Shown here: positions 17,602-28,870 of the stretch, one piece after another
How the letters are laid out: each line of letters opens with the position of its first letter
Numbering within the stretch: position 1 is the stretch's first letter
Assembly (NCBI GenBank): GCA_965243285.1
Contig: OZ251537.1
Coordinates: 806,001-870,000, forward strand
Direction: 5' to 3'
Length of the DNA stretch: 64,000 nt
Source of the DNA: JAHRAW01 sp965243285
GTDB lineage: Bacteria; Pseudomonadota; Gammaproteobacteria; Arenicellales; Poriferihabitantaceae
Program-made: the position numbers and the translations under genes
Notes under the pieces: model-generated
Told to the model about the DNA's origin: nothing
The model's input: only the letters and a program-made list of their open reading frames with translations
Database searches by the model: none

Positions 17602-20600
17602 ATGAGCGCAGAAGCTCGCGCCTCGCCGGCTCGCAAGCAGGTAACGGTGCTGTTTTGCGATGTCGCCGACTACACCTCGCGCTCGGTGGCGCAAGACCCG
17701 GAAGATTTGGCCGACGACATCGGCGTGTTCCAAACCTTGTGCGTCGCCATCGCCGCGCAGTATCACGGCCGCGTGGTCAGCTTTCTTGGCGATGGCATTT
17801 TGGTGTTGTTCGGCCACCCCTATGCCAGCGAATTCGACCCCGAGCACGCGGTGCGCGCCGGCTTAGGCATGGTCGAACGCATGGCGCGCAACAACGCCTC
17901 CGAACAATGGCGCCGGCGCGCCCCGCTGCGCATTCGCGTCGGCATCGCCACCGGCTTGGTGGTGGTGGGCGAGCACGGCGTCGGGCGCGAACAGGACGAG
18001 TTGATTTTCGGCCAGGCGCCCAATCTGGCGGCGCGCATGCAAGATTTGGCAGCCCCGAACACCGTGGTTGCGGCGCTGCGAACCCGCCGCTTGGTGGGCA
18101 GCGCGTTCAAATTTCGCGATCTCGGCGAACATCGCGTCAAGGGCTTCGAGCAGCCGGTGAGCGCATGGCAAGTCTTGGGCGCGCGCGCCCGGCCAAACCA
18201 CGCCGCAACCTCGGTCAAGCGCGGCGTGGCGAATTTTGTCAGCCGCGCGGCCGAATTACAGCGCCTGCGCGATGGCCACGCCGCTGCGGTGCGCGGTCGC
18301 GGTCGCGTCATCCACTTGACTGGCGAAGCCGGCATCGGCAAATCCCGCCTCATCCGCGTGTTCGAAAAAACCTTGCGCAAGCAAGACTTGCATCGCTTGC
18401 GCATCACTTGCTCGCCGTATTTTTGCGGCAGCTCGTTCAAGCCCATCGTCGATGAAACCCATCGCTGGCTGCAAATTGACGCCGAGCACCCGCCGGCGGC
18501 GCGACGCGAAAATATCCGCGCCGCCATGCTCGCCATCGCCCTGGACGACACCGACGAGCACGCCTTGTTCAACGAGCTGCTGGACATCCCCATGCCGCCC
18601 GGACAAACCTATCTGGCTCTCGGCGCGCAAGAAAAACACCGCCGCACGGTGCGCGCCTTGGCCGCTTTCGTCATCAAATTATCGCGAAAGAGGCCGCTGT
18701 TGCTGGTGGTCGAGGATTTGCATTGGGCTGACTCGTCCACGCTGCAGGTGCTCGAAAGCATTATTTCCCAAGCGGCCGAGGAAAAACTCTTTGCGGTGTT
18801 GACTTCGCGCACCGGCTTTTGTCCGCCGTGGCCGCCGAGCGAGGCACTGACCGAGCTTAGCCTCGGCGGGCTGAACGCGCATGAATCCGAGCGCTTGATC
18901 GCTTCGCTGTTCGAGGCCCAGCCGCTGCCGGCCGCGGTCGCACAAACCCTCATCCGCAAAAGCGCCGGCGTGCCGCTGTTTCTGGAGGAGACCAGCCGCT
19001 ACCTGCTCGACCGACTGCGGCGCGACCATGAGCGCCCGGCGGACCTCGAGCCCGGGCAAATTCACGGGCAAATTCGCGATACCGACGAGGCCCCTTTGTA
19101 CGGCCGCTTCGCGGTTCCCGACACTTTGCAAGATTCCTTAAACGCGCGCTTAGACCAGCTCGGCGAAACCAAAGATTTCGCGCAGCTGGCGGCCGCCTTC
19201 GGCAGCGATTTTCGCTATTCGTTGATTCGCCAGCTGGCGGCGCGCCACGGCATCGACGCCGACGCCGGCATGGACGCCTTGCTCGAGACCGGGCTACTGG
19301 CGGTCATGCCTGATCAGACCGAAGACCGCTACGCGTTCCGCCATGCGCTGTTTCAGGATGCGGCGTACCACTCCTTGCTCAAGAAAACCCGCCAGCGCTA
19401 CCACGCGCAAATCGCCGAACTGCTGCGGCGAGAGAATCCCGACATCGAGCACCAGCGCCCAGCGCAGCTCGCCTATCATTACAGTCGCAGCGAGCGCATC
19501 GACCGCGCCGTGGATTTATGGCTGCGCGCCGGCCAACGGGCGATCGCGCAATCCGCCATCGACGAAGCGCTGCAACACCTCACCTGCGGCTTGAAACTCA
19601 ACGCCGAGCTAGCGCCGGTCGAAGTCCATGCCGAGGCCGCTAGCGATAAAGATGCCCATCGGCGCCGCGAATTGGCACTGCAATTAACTATCGGCGTCGC
19701 CCTCACGGCCCGCGCCGGCTATCACGACGACCGCGTAACCGAGGCCTATCAACGCGCCCTGACGCTGACCGAGGCGGTGGGCAACGCGCAACAAACTTGG
19801 ACCGCGTTATACGGGTGCTGGCGTTGTTTGGCGTCGCGCGCCGAGTTCTCCAAATCGCTGCGCGTGGCCATGAAACTCAAATCATTGAGCGAAAAATCCC
19901 GCGACCCGAAACTGATGATGGCGGCCTACGGGCTGCAAGGCATGACGCGCATGGTGACCGGAAAATTGGGTTTGGCGCAGCGCTTCTACGACCAAGCGGC
20001 GGCCATGCACGACCGCCACCGCGACCGCCATATCGGCATGCGCTACGGGCAAGACCCGTATGTCACCATTCGCGGCTTGGCCGCGGTCAATCAATTACTG
20101 CGCAACAATGCCGCCGCGGCGCGCGCCGAGCTGGAGCGCTCGTTGGCGGCGGCGCGCGCCGTCGGCCACCCCTACACGGTGGCGGAAACCTTGCGGGTGG
20201 CGGCTATGTACCAGCAAATCGCCGGCGATTTACGCCAGCTGCGGGGGCACGCCGAAGAGGCCGCGGACTTAGCGAAAAAACATGGCTTCGACGGGCTGCT
20301 CGCCGCCGCCAACATATTCCTCGCTTTCTGCCAGGCGGCGCGCCATGCCCCAGCCGCCGGCACCGGCTGTATCGAGCGCAACCTGAAATGCTATGAAAAC
20401 CATTACGGCATGCTGTTTTTGCCGTATTTTCGCGGCGTATTGGCGGAAGCGCGTTTGGCTATGGGCGATTTCGGCGGCGCCCGCCGAGCCGCCGAGCAAG
20501 CGTTGGCCATGGTCGACCGCTTCGGCGAGGAATGGTCGCGCCCGGCGCTCATCAGCATCAAGACCCACGCGCTGCGCGCCGGCCACCTAGCCACCAGCAC

Positions 20601-20805
20601 TGAAATTGCCCGCTGGCAAGAAACCGGCATCACCGCCGCCACCGCCCAAGGCGCTGAATTAACTCACCTCCGCCTGCTGCGCAAGGCGCCGCGTTATGTG
20701 AATGAGTCGCTGGCGAATTCGGCACTGTATTCGGTGCTAGAAAAACCCGCCACAGCACTCATTTGCGAGCACATCCCGATGGATTCGCCGAACGCCTCGG
20801 GTTGA
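17602..20805 (+). CDS. Class III nucleotide cyclase fused to AAA ATPase and TPR region
   Basis: This large signalling protein (1067 aa) has three parts. An N-terminal cyclase homology domain (about 10-190) carries metal-binding Asp residues in VTVLFCDVADYTS and FLGDGILVLFGHP, and NLAARMQD for catalysis. An ATPase follows, with Walker A LTGEAGIGKSRL and Walker B LLLVVEDLHWAD. The C-terminal half is rich in TPR-like helices. Such proteins are annotated as adenylate/guanylate cyclases with a regulatory ATPase. ATG 17602 is chosen because the 23 codons before it are Pro/Val-rich repeats. The upstream 100 bp contain repeated GTTGCC/GCCGCC units. Confidence 0.83.
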   Translation: MSAEARASPARKQVTVLFCDVADYTSRSVAQDPEDLADDIGVFQTLCVAIAAQYHGRVVSFLGDGILVLFGHPYASEFDPEHAVRAGLGMVERMARNNASEQWRRRAPLRIRVGIATGLVVVGEHGVGREQDELIFGQAPNLAARMQDLAAPNTVVAALRTRRLVGSAFKFRDLGEHRVKGFEQPVSAWQVLGARARPNHAATSVKRGVANFVSRAAELQRLRDGHAAAVRGRGRVIHLTGEAGIGKSRLIRVFEKTLRKQDLHRLRITCSPYFCGSSFKPIVDETHRWLQIDAEHPPAARRENIRAAMLAIALDDTDEHALFNELLDIPMPPGQTYLALGAQEKHRRTVRALAAFVIKLSRKRPLLLVVEDLHWADSSTLQVLESIISQAAEEKLFAVLTSRTGFCPPWPPSEALTELSLGGLNAHESERLIASLFEAQPLPAAVAQTLIRKSAGVPLFLEETSRYLLDRLRRDHERPADLEPGQIHGQIRDTDEAPLYGRFAVPDTLQDSLNARLDQLGETKDFAQLAAAFGSDFRYSLIRQLAARHGIDADAGMDALLETGLLAVMPDQTEDRYAFRHALFQDAAYHSLLKKTRQRYHAQIAELLRRENPDIEHQRPAQLAYHYSRSERIDRAVDLWLRAGQRAIAQSAIDEALQHLTCGLKLNAELAPVEVHAEAASDKDAHRRRELALQLTIGVALTARAGYHDDRVTEAYQRALTLTEAVGNAQQTWTALYGCWRCLASRAEFSKSLRVAMKLKSLSEKSRDPKLMMAAYGLQGMTRMVTGKLGLAQRFYDQAAAMHDRHRDRHIGMRYGQDPYVTIRGLAAVNQLLRNNAAAARAELERSLAAARAVGHPYTVAETLRVAAMYQQIAGDLRQLRGHAEEAADLAKKHGFDGLLAAANIFLAFCQAARHAPAAGTGCIERNLKCYENHYGMLFLPYFRGVLAEARLAMGDFGGARRAAEQALAMVDRFGEEWSRPALISIKTHALRAGHLATSTEIARWQETGITAATAQGAELTHLRLLRKAPRYVNESLANSALYSVLEKPATALICEHIPMDSPNASG

Positions 20806-20874
20806 ATCGACGCTCGAGCGCGGATTTATCGGTGTATTTGCCGACAACCCCTCAGCCCGACTGACTACCCCCCT

Positions 20875-20919
20875 CACCCAAAAGCCGCCGCGCAACAACT
20901 CCTGGGTATAGGGGTGTTG
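20875..20919 (-). pseudogene. Short duplicate of an ABC ATPase 3' end
   Basis: These 45 bp match the last codons of the yejF gene at 21466 (QHPYTRELL-type ending, here QHPYTQELLRGGF). One extra base destroys the frame and stop. It lies beyond the family B element that separates it from yejF, so it may be a relic of a duplication or of the original gene end. Confidence 0.6.
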
Positions 20920-20944
20920 CCGATGCCGGCAGATTCGGCTGGGT

Positions 20945-21388
20945 GGGGGTGATATCTTTTGATGTTGGCTTTTGATTTTGGCTTTTGCTTTTGCTGTTGC
21001 TTTAACTTACTCCACCGCGGACGCGGGAGAGTCAAAGCAGAGCCGCGCCGACAGGCGTGGGCTGCTTTGGCGGGGGGATATCTTTAATATTAGGTTTTAC
21101 TTGATGCTTTTAATTAGGGGGTTATATACCTAAATCTGCAGTTCGATTGGCGTTTTTTTGAGGTCAGCGACTGATTTAGGGCGGCTGCGTTTGATTTTTG
21201 CTTTTGCTTTTGGCTTTTGCTTTTGCTTTTTGCTTTTTGCTTTTGGCGTTTGATTTTGATTTTGATTTTTGCTTTTGCTGTTGCTGTTAAGGCTTCGCTC
21301 CACCCTATCTTTTTAGGGGGGAGCCAAAACTGGCGATGAAGCCCGCCAAATAGCAACTTAATAATGGGGGTTTAGATATATAACTCCC
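20945..21388. mobile_element. Family B elements, nested or joined copies
   Basis: A terminus GGGGGTTATATACCTAAATC begins at 21117, with TTTAATTA immediately before it. A second terminus ending TATATAACTCCC closes at 21388, followed by TTTTTTTA (6 of 8 match). Positions 20945-21116 hold interior family B sequence (ttttgatgttggctttt, ccaccgcggacgcgg, ggggggatatcttt) lacking its own clear end, suggesting a fused older copy. The block lies between the cyclase gene and the 3' end of yejF. Confidence 0.7.
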
Positions 21389-21465
21389 TTTTTTTAATAG
21401 CAGGGTGCTTCCCCCCTCGGCATAATGCATGGCTTTGGTATTTGGTTTGGACTTTTTTAATTAAA

Positions 21466-23100
<1,635 letters not shown>

Positions 23101-23129
23101 CGAAACATGCGCATGGCCATCGCGTCGGC

Positions 23130-24227
23130 TCACTGAAACGCACGGCGCGGGTCGAAGGCGTCGCGCACCGCTTCGCCTATCAGCACCAATAGCGACAACA
23201 TCACGCCGATGACCATAAAACCGGTGATGCCGAGCCACGGCGCTTGCAGATTATTTTTGCCTTGGTTGAGCAGTTCGCCCAAGGACGGCGCCCCGGCCGG
23301 CAAGCCGAAGCCGAGAAAATCGAGGCCGGTTAAAGTGGTGACCGAGCCGCTCATGATAAAGGGCATAAAGGTGATGGTGGCCACCATGGCGTTTGGCAAA
23401 ATGTGGCGAAACATGATGCGCGAGTCGCTCACGCCTAAGGCGCGCGCGGCGCGGATATATTCAAAATTTCGCGCCCGCAAAAATTCAGCGCGCACCACCG
23501 CCACTAAGCCCGGCCATGAAAACAACAACATTAAAATTAGCAAACTATAAAAACCCGGCGTGATGACCGCGGCCATGATGATGAGCAGGTACAGCACCGG
23601 CAACCCTTCCCATATTTCGATAAAGCGCTGCATCAATAAATCGGTTAGCCCGCCGAAATAACCTTGCACGGCGCCGGCGGCGATGCCGACTATGGAACTC
23701 AATAAGGTGAGCGCCAGGCCGAACAAAATGGAAATACGAAAGCCGTAAATAACCCGCGCCAATACATCGCGCGCCTGATCATCGGTGCCTAACCAGTGAC
23801 GGGCTGAGGGCGGCGCCGGCGACGGCGTGGTTAATTCGTAGTCGATGGTGTGGTGAGAATAGGGAATCGGCGGCCACACTATCCAGCCCTTTTGCTCGAT
23901 TAAATCGCGCATATACGGCTCGCGATAATCCGCTTCGAATTCGAATTCACCGCCGAAGCGGGTTTCGGCGTAGGTGAAAAAAATCGGCGCGTAAAAGGCG
24001 CCGTCATAGCGCACCAACGCCGGTTTATCGTTGGCGATCATCTCGGCACATAGGGTGACCATAAACAACGCCAAAAAAATCCATAGCGACCAATAACCGC
24101 GGCGGTTTTCCTTGAAATTTTGCCACCGCATGGCGTTGAGCGGCGAGGGTTTGACGCCGAAAAAGGTCGGCGCGGCTACGGCTGGCGCATCGACTGAGCG
24201 CTCGGCGACGGATTGACTGCGCATCAT
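23130..24227 (-). CDS. yejE: Peptide ABC transporter permease
   Basis: This 365-aa inner-membrane permease of the DppC type has an N-terminal membrane segment (about 39-60) and a periplasmic loop. The permease domain carries the EAA-type motif AARALGVSDSRIMFRHILPNAM. The extra loop before the permease core (FAPIFFTYAETRFGGEFEFEADYREPYM-like region) is typical of YejE. Its ATG overlaps the stop of yejB as ATGA, so the two are translationally coupled. Downstream is yejF. Confidence 0.92.
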   Translation of the reverse strand: MMRSQSVAERSVDAPAVAAPTFFGVKPSPLNAMRWQNFKENRRGYWSLWIFLALFMVTLCAEMIANDKPALVRYDGAFYAPIFFTYAETRFGGEFEFEADYREPYMRDLIEQKGWIVWPPIPYSHHTIDYELTTPSPAPPSARHWLGTDDQARDVLARVIYGFRISILFGLALTLLSSIVGIAAGAVQGYFGGLTDLLMQRFIEIWEGLPVLYLLIIMAAVITPGFYSLLILMLLFSWPGLVAVVRAEFLRARNFEYIRAARALGVSDSRIMFRHILPNAMVATITFMPFIMSGSVTTLTGLDFLGFGLPAGAPSLGELLNQGKNNLQAPWLGITGFMVIGVMLSLLVLIGEAVRDAFDPRRAFQ

Positions 24228-25333
24228 CGGCTGGCTTGGGATTCGAAGTCGATGCGCGGGTCTACGATGGTGTACATCACATCGCGCAAGATTTGCATCA
24301 CCATGCCTAACAACGTAAATAAATATAGCGTGGCAAACATCACCGGATAATCGCGATTGATGGCGGCTTCAAACCCCAAAAGCCCAAGCCCGTCTAATGA
24401 AAAAATCACCTCGATGAGCAATGCCCCGGTGAATAAAATACCGATGAACAAGGCCGGAAAACCGGCGATGACGATGAGCATGGCGTTTCTAAAAACATGC
24501 CCGTATAGCACGCGGTTTTCCGACAGCCCTTTGGCGCGCGCGGTTTGCACATATTGCAATTTGATTTGATCGAGAAAGGAATTTTTGGTGAGCATGGCGA
24601 GGCCGGCAAAACCGCCCACCACCATGGATAACACCGGCAAGGTGATGTGCCAAAAATAATCGCCGAGTTGGCGCCACCATGGCCAATCCTCCCAGCCCTC
24701 GGAGGTTAAGCCACGCAACGGAAACCAATCGAAATAGCGCCCGCCGGAAAACATCACAATGAGAAATATGGCAAACAAAAAACTGGGGATGGCATAGCCG
24801 GCGATGATGAGGCCGCTGCTCCAGGCATCGAAACGGCTATCGACGCGCACCGCCTTGCGAATGCCTAAGGGGATGGCGACCAGGTAAACGATGAGCGTGG
24901 TCCATAAGCCGAGCGAGATGGACACCGGCATTTTGTCGATGAGTAAATCCACCACCCGCCGCTCGCTGAAATAACTTTCGCCGAAATCAAAACGCGCATA
25001 GTCGCGCATCATGCGAAAAAAACGGATGTACGCCGGTTGATCGAAGCCGTATTGTTGTTCGATTTTGGCGATGATGTCGGGGCGCAAGCCTTGCGCGCCG
25101 CGATATTTGCTGGGGCCCGAATCGCCTGCCCCAGCGCCGCTCGACGCGCCTTGCACATCATCGCCGGCGCCGGCAAAGCGCCGCGTGGCCTCCACGCCGG
25201 CGCCCTGCCATTGCGCGATGGCTTGCTCCACCGGCCCGCCCGGGGCGAATTGTACGATGGCGAAGTTCAACAGCATGACGCCGAACAAAGTCGGAATCAC
25301 TAACAATAATCGACGGAAGATGTAGGCTGACAT
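24224..25333 (-). CDS. yejB: Peptide ABC transporter permease
   Basis: This 369-aa DppB-type permease begins MSAYIFRRLLLVIPTLFGVMLLNFAIVQFAPGGPVEQ, the usual first membrane helix with the conserved PGGP. The EAA loop reads RAKGLSENRVLYGHVFRNAM. The region around residues 55-75 is a Gly/Ala/Ser-rich insert (GAGDDVQGASSGAGAGDSG), as often seen in YejB. It should be the second gene of yejABEF, but yejA lies 3.5 kb upstream beyond a methylase gene and a repeat element. It therefore probably needs a promoter within the inserted DNA. Confidence 0.92.
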   Translation of the reverse strand: MSAYIFRRLLLVIPTLFGVMLLNFAIVQFAPGGPVEQAIAQWQGAGVEATRRFAGAGDDVQGASSGAGAGDSGPSKYRGAQGLRPDIIAKIEQQYGFDQPAYIRFFRMMRDYARFDFGESYFSERRVVDLLIDKMPVSISLGLWTTLIVYLVAIPLGIRKAVRVDSRFDAWSSGLIIAGYAIPSFLFAIFLIVMFSGGRYFDWFPLRGLTSEGWEDWPWWRQLGDYFWHITLPVLSMVVGGFAGLAMLTKNSFLDQIKLQYVQTARAKGLSENRVLYGHVFRNAMLIVIAGFPALFIGILFTGALLIEVIFSLDGLGLLGFEAAINRDYPVMFATLYLFTLLGMVMQILRDVMYTIVDPRIDFESQASR

Positions 25334-25542
25334 GGGAGGTTATGGAAAGCGGTGGATTTTATGAATTTGTCGACCTGTATATTTTTTCGAGAGTTATTTC
25401 AAAGCAACCCTTACATACAACATATCGATGCTTGTCATAATCACGCTGAACTAAAATCATTTTTACATCTTTGATAGCAATCTGGTCATAACCAGCCGCC
25501 CTATCTTATTGTTTAGCATTTCTCCCTCACCTATAATTATTT

Positions 25543-25562
25543 GGGAATTACATACATATTCC
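25543..25562. repeat. Solo terminus-like sequence at the island edge
   Basis: GGGAATTACATACATATTCC lies just after the methylase stop codon, in the 253-bp gap before yejB. It resembles the ends at 39147 and 43126 (GGGAATTACCTACATAAAT). With the family B element at 28564-28795 it brackets the DNA that separates yejA from yejB. No other element sequence is recognisable in this gap. Confidence 0.45.
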
Positions 25563-25586
25563 AACGCGTACTTAGCCCAATAAAAT

Positions 25587-28481
25587 CTAACTGTCCGCTT
25601 CCATCAGACGGGTTGATTTTCCGCCGTGTACGCTGGGTTCAAAGCACCATTTGCGGCGTAATAACTCCATTGATTCCATTACCGTTTCTGGTAAGCCAAG
25701 TAGTTCGACCAATAATGCTCGGTCGAGTTCGATGCGTACTGGGTCGTGCCATGCTTCATTCGCAGGCCGGAAGTGTTTGGTTTTTAGGCGGTTGAAAATT
25801 TTGGCCGCCTTCTTATGCTGTGCTGTGGTTAATTTGCGGGTGTCTAAAACTTGCAGCTTGGGCAATCTACTGATAGTGGTAATGGCTCGACCAGGTTGTT
25901 GTCTAGAAGCAGAATGCCACCGCATCAATAAGCCGAGCGTAGAATTAGCCCACAACATAATTGCTGGCTCATGGGTGGATTCTATTGGCAGAACATTTGG
26001 CCACGCGCGACCACCTATTGTTGGCATCGGAGTTATGCATGCCGAAATGCTTTGTGAAGCTAATCCAAAATCCAAATTGAAATGCAATGTACTCCGAGTA
26101 GCCCACACTCTATCGGCATCTTTTTGCATGCCTTTTCGTACACTTCCTTGGCTATCAGGTTGCACCACAAAAGATTTTTCTATGGTGTAATCATGTCCCC
26201 ATAAACATGGATATGTTGGAATGCCTCTAAGTGTCTCAATATCAAAGGGGCCAAGTGGCTCACCAGTTTTTATGCTTTTATGATTGATTAACCGATGCAC
26301 TAATCCTCTATTAGCAATGTCGCCTAATTTTGTAATAGGCAATGCATAAGCGTTCGGATTTCCCGGCAATTTTAGAGCACTGCCTTGCAACGCCGTTACA
26401 GTTTTAATCAAAGCAAGGTCGAAAACCCCGGCCACCCCACCGTCCATTAAATTACCATCGAATATTCCACCGATATAATCTCCGCCAGCGTACATTGTAG
26501 AATCTGATTTATCGATTATCTCCGCCACTGCCGCCGCTTGTGCTGAATTTCCAGGGCGTTTTCGTAACGAGACAAACTTCACCTTTGCATGCCCTGCTTT
26601 ACGGCGGGCGGCGCGCTTTTTAGCAACCACTAAGACCTCTGCCATGCCAGTATCAGCGGAAAAACAAGTAGATTTTTCGCCGCTTGCAGCCATCGACACT
26701 ACCGTCACATCATCATAATATAAATCAAACAACTTTCGACTTCGCGCCCACCCCGCACCTGAGGCAAAAGTGAAGGGTATTACCAAAGCCATTATTCCCC
26801 CTGCTTTGAGTTTTTGATGCGCGATGTCAATAAAATTAGACCCCAGTCCGGCATAACCGTTACTCGCATGGTCTGGAATTTTGTTGAAAATTTCTTTCGC
26901 TCGTTTAGACATCGCCCGTTGCTCATCATCACTGGTCGCAAATCCAGCGAACGAAGGTATGGGCTTATCCGTTATTTTATGATTTGTAGGGCGTGTAAAT
27001 GGAGGATTCATAATCACCAAATCACAACTTTTATGCTCCAATGCGAATGCGTCGGATTTTGCCATCGTACCTGCAAGTTCCTTCGTCTGATCTCCCCCCA
27101 TTTGCGTCCGTGTTGACAGTAAGTCATGAGACGAGTGACTGTGTAACAAATCTAATGCCCCCAAAAATAATTTATCCGTTCCATACGGCAGGGTGTGAAC
27201 CTTAGTTCCATTGAAGGTAATTGTCGGATGAACATTGGACAACACGGCTACTGTCATATGCACGCCGGCCGGCATGATGTCGGTACCGATCAACGCATCT
27301 TCCATCATCTTTTTGTGAATTTTCGCATCATCATAGCCCGCACGACGGTGCCGAGTCAGCACTGCATGATAAGCGGCGGCTAATAATGTTCCTGTGCCGC
27401 AAGCAAAATCCGCTACCCGAAGCGAAGGTGCGGTGTGTTCGGTAAACTGCAGCCCCATCTTACGCACCGCAATCTCGGCCAACAAAATGGCCGATTCAGG
27501 CATGGTGTAGAAAGTGGCCAGATATTTCCGATCAGTAACTAACCGCTGGAACATCCGCCCATACAAATCATGCGAGGCAGTAATTTTCTTTGCTACAAGT
27601 TTATTCGCCACTTCTTCCAAAATCTCCATAATATTAGTTGCAACGTCATTGCTATCAGGAAACAACTCAACAATACGCTGCGCAATATCGAAAATGGGGT
27701 AGTAATTAATATCATCCACAATGCTCTGCCACTCACGCAACAAATCAGCACGAAGTAATTCACCTCCCGCTATATGCCGCAGTTCATGTATGCTTTTTAT
27801 TTCATGACTCCCGGCCAAAATATAATGAAAAGTCAATGCATTAAGTGTAATCGCCATCGCCATTCGCATGGTCTGCTTACCGTCAGACTGATGCAACAAT
27901 GCGGCAATATTTTTACTCACATCGGGCTTATCAAGAGTGCCATTTATCAAAACAGCGGCGGCCGAGGTGATGCCGCCATCTAAAATCGCCAATCCCGAGG
28001 CGATTACATTTTCTGATATAAGTGCGTTTTCAATCAACGTAGTTAACTCGTCCACGCCCCCCTTCAACCATCCTTTTTCAGGCCAGCGAGTGGGCAAGTG
28101 TCCGTCTTCATAAGCGGAAAAAAGACAATACTCAAACTCACTTTGGCCGATACAATCCGACAACTTATCAGGAGATACATTCCTTACAACCGCAGGAATT
28201 CGCAGTGCAATAGCCTGCTCAATGGCTTTATTAGTGTCACGCACAACTTCACGGAGTCTAGAAGTCGCACCCTCTTCCACCGTATTCGCCGGCATAAACT
28301 CGGATTCCACCACAATAGGCATGGCGGCAACGGTGTTGATTAAAATATCAGGAGTTTTACCGCCGTCCAATGCCCTGCCCGCCTCAGCAAGCACGACATT
28401 CCCGGTACGCCATCGCGGGTTTTTACTGCGCAAAATTTCCGCTAATTTAGCGTTGAATGTGGGTTCTCTGATGATTGGCAT
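25587..28481 (-). CDS. Large gamma-class N6-adenine DNA methylase, possible Type IIG restriction-modification enzyme
   Basis: This 964-aa protein has AdoMet motif I FACGTGTLL at 359-367 and catalytic motif IV NPPF at 492-495, the order of Type I and Type IIG methylases. A long C-terminal part (600-960) could recognise the target. The N-terminal 100 residues contain PD at 44-45 and ESE at 59-61, compatible with a PD-(D/E)xK-type nuclease, but I cannot confirm this. No specificity or restriction subunit gene is adjacent, which fits a single-chain enzyme. The gene is A+T richer than its neighbours and interrupts yejABEF, indicating horizontal transfer. Confidence 0.78.
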   Translation of the reverse strand: MPIIREPTFNAKLAEILRSKNPRWRTGNVVLAEAGRALDGGKTPDILINTVAAMPIVVESEFMPANTVEEGATSRLREVVRDTNKAIEQAIALRIPAVVRNVSPDKLSDCIGQSEFEYCLFSAYEDGHLPTRWPEKGWLKGGVDELTTLIENALISENVIASGLAILDGGITSAAAVLINGTLDKPDVSKNIAALLHQSDGKQTMRMAMAITLNALTFHYILAGSHEIKSIHELRHIAGGELLRADLLREWQSIVDDINYYPIFDIAQRIVELFPDSNDVATNIMEILEEVANKLVAKKITASHDLYGRMFQRLVTDRKYLATFYTMPESAILLAEIAVRKMGLQFTEHTAPSLRVADFACGTGTLLAAAYHAVLTRHRRAGYDDAKIHKKMMEDALIGTDIMPAGVHMTVAVLSNVHPTITFNGTKVHTLPYGTDKLFLGALDLLHSHSSHDLLSTRTQMGGDQTKELAGTMAKSDAFALEHKSCDLVIMNPPFTRPTNHKITDKPIPSFAGFATSDDEQRAMSKRAKEIFNKIPDHASNGYAGLGSNFIDIAHQKLKAGGIMALVIPFTFASGAGWARSRKLFDLYYDDVTVVSMAASGEKSTCFSADTGMAEVLVVAKKRAARRKAGHAKVKFVSLRKRPGNSAQAAAVAEIIDKSDSTMYAGGDYIGGIFDGNLMDGGVAGVFDLALIKTVTALQGSALKLPGNPNAYALPITKLGDIANRGLVHRLINHKSIKTGEPLGPFDIETLRGIPTYPCLWGHDYTIEKSFVVQPDSQGSVRKGMQKDADRVWATRSTLHFNLDFGLASQSISACITPMPTIGGRAWPNVLPIESTHEPAIMLWANSTLGLLMRWHSASRQQPGRAITTISRLPKLQVLDTRKLTTAQHKKAAKIFNRLKTKHFRPANEAWHDPVRIELDRALLVELLGLPETVMESMELLRRKWCFEPSVHGGKSTRLMEADS

Positions 28482-28563
28482 GAGGGTTTTATGCGGAATT
28501 ATGAGCCAATCCGGATAACCTAAACTTTGGCTATTGTACTGTATTGCTGTGGTAATAAGATAT

Positions 28564-28795
28564 GAGATTTATATATCTTAATCTGCACGGTGGATTTGGT
28601 TTTGATTTTTATTTTTCGCTTTGGCTTTTAGCTTTGGCTGTTACGCTTGACTCCCCCTCATGCTAAAGCGGGGGGAGTGAAGATTAAAAGCTAAAAGCCA
28701 AAAGCGAAAGCGAAAATCAAACGCAACCTCCCTAAAATCAGCCGCTGACCTCAAAAAAACACCAATCGAACTGCAGCTTTAGGTATATAAATCCC
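28564..28795. mobile_element. Family B element, compact copy with both ends
   Basis: The left end is GAGATTTATATATCTTAATC and the right end, reverse-complemented, is GGGATTTATATACCTAAAGC. The 232-bp interior is a nearly continuous hairpin. G/T-rich tttggttttgattttt leads to a central CCCCCTC...GGGGGGAG module, then A-rich complementary sequence. The inner right segment (ctgacctcaaaaaaacaccaatcg) is shared with the copies near 14590 and 21140. Flanks TAAGATAT and AGTTTTTA do not match, so the insertion is old or the site was rearranged. Confidence 0.8.
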
Positions 28796-28870
28796 AGTTT
28801 TTATTGCCGCGTTGGTTTTTATGACGGAAATTTATAACATTGAAAATTCACCCGCGTAAAACATCCCGCC

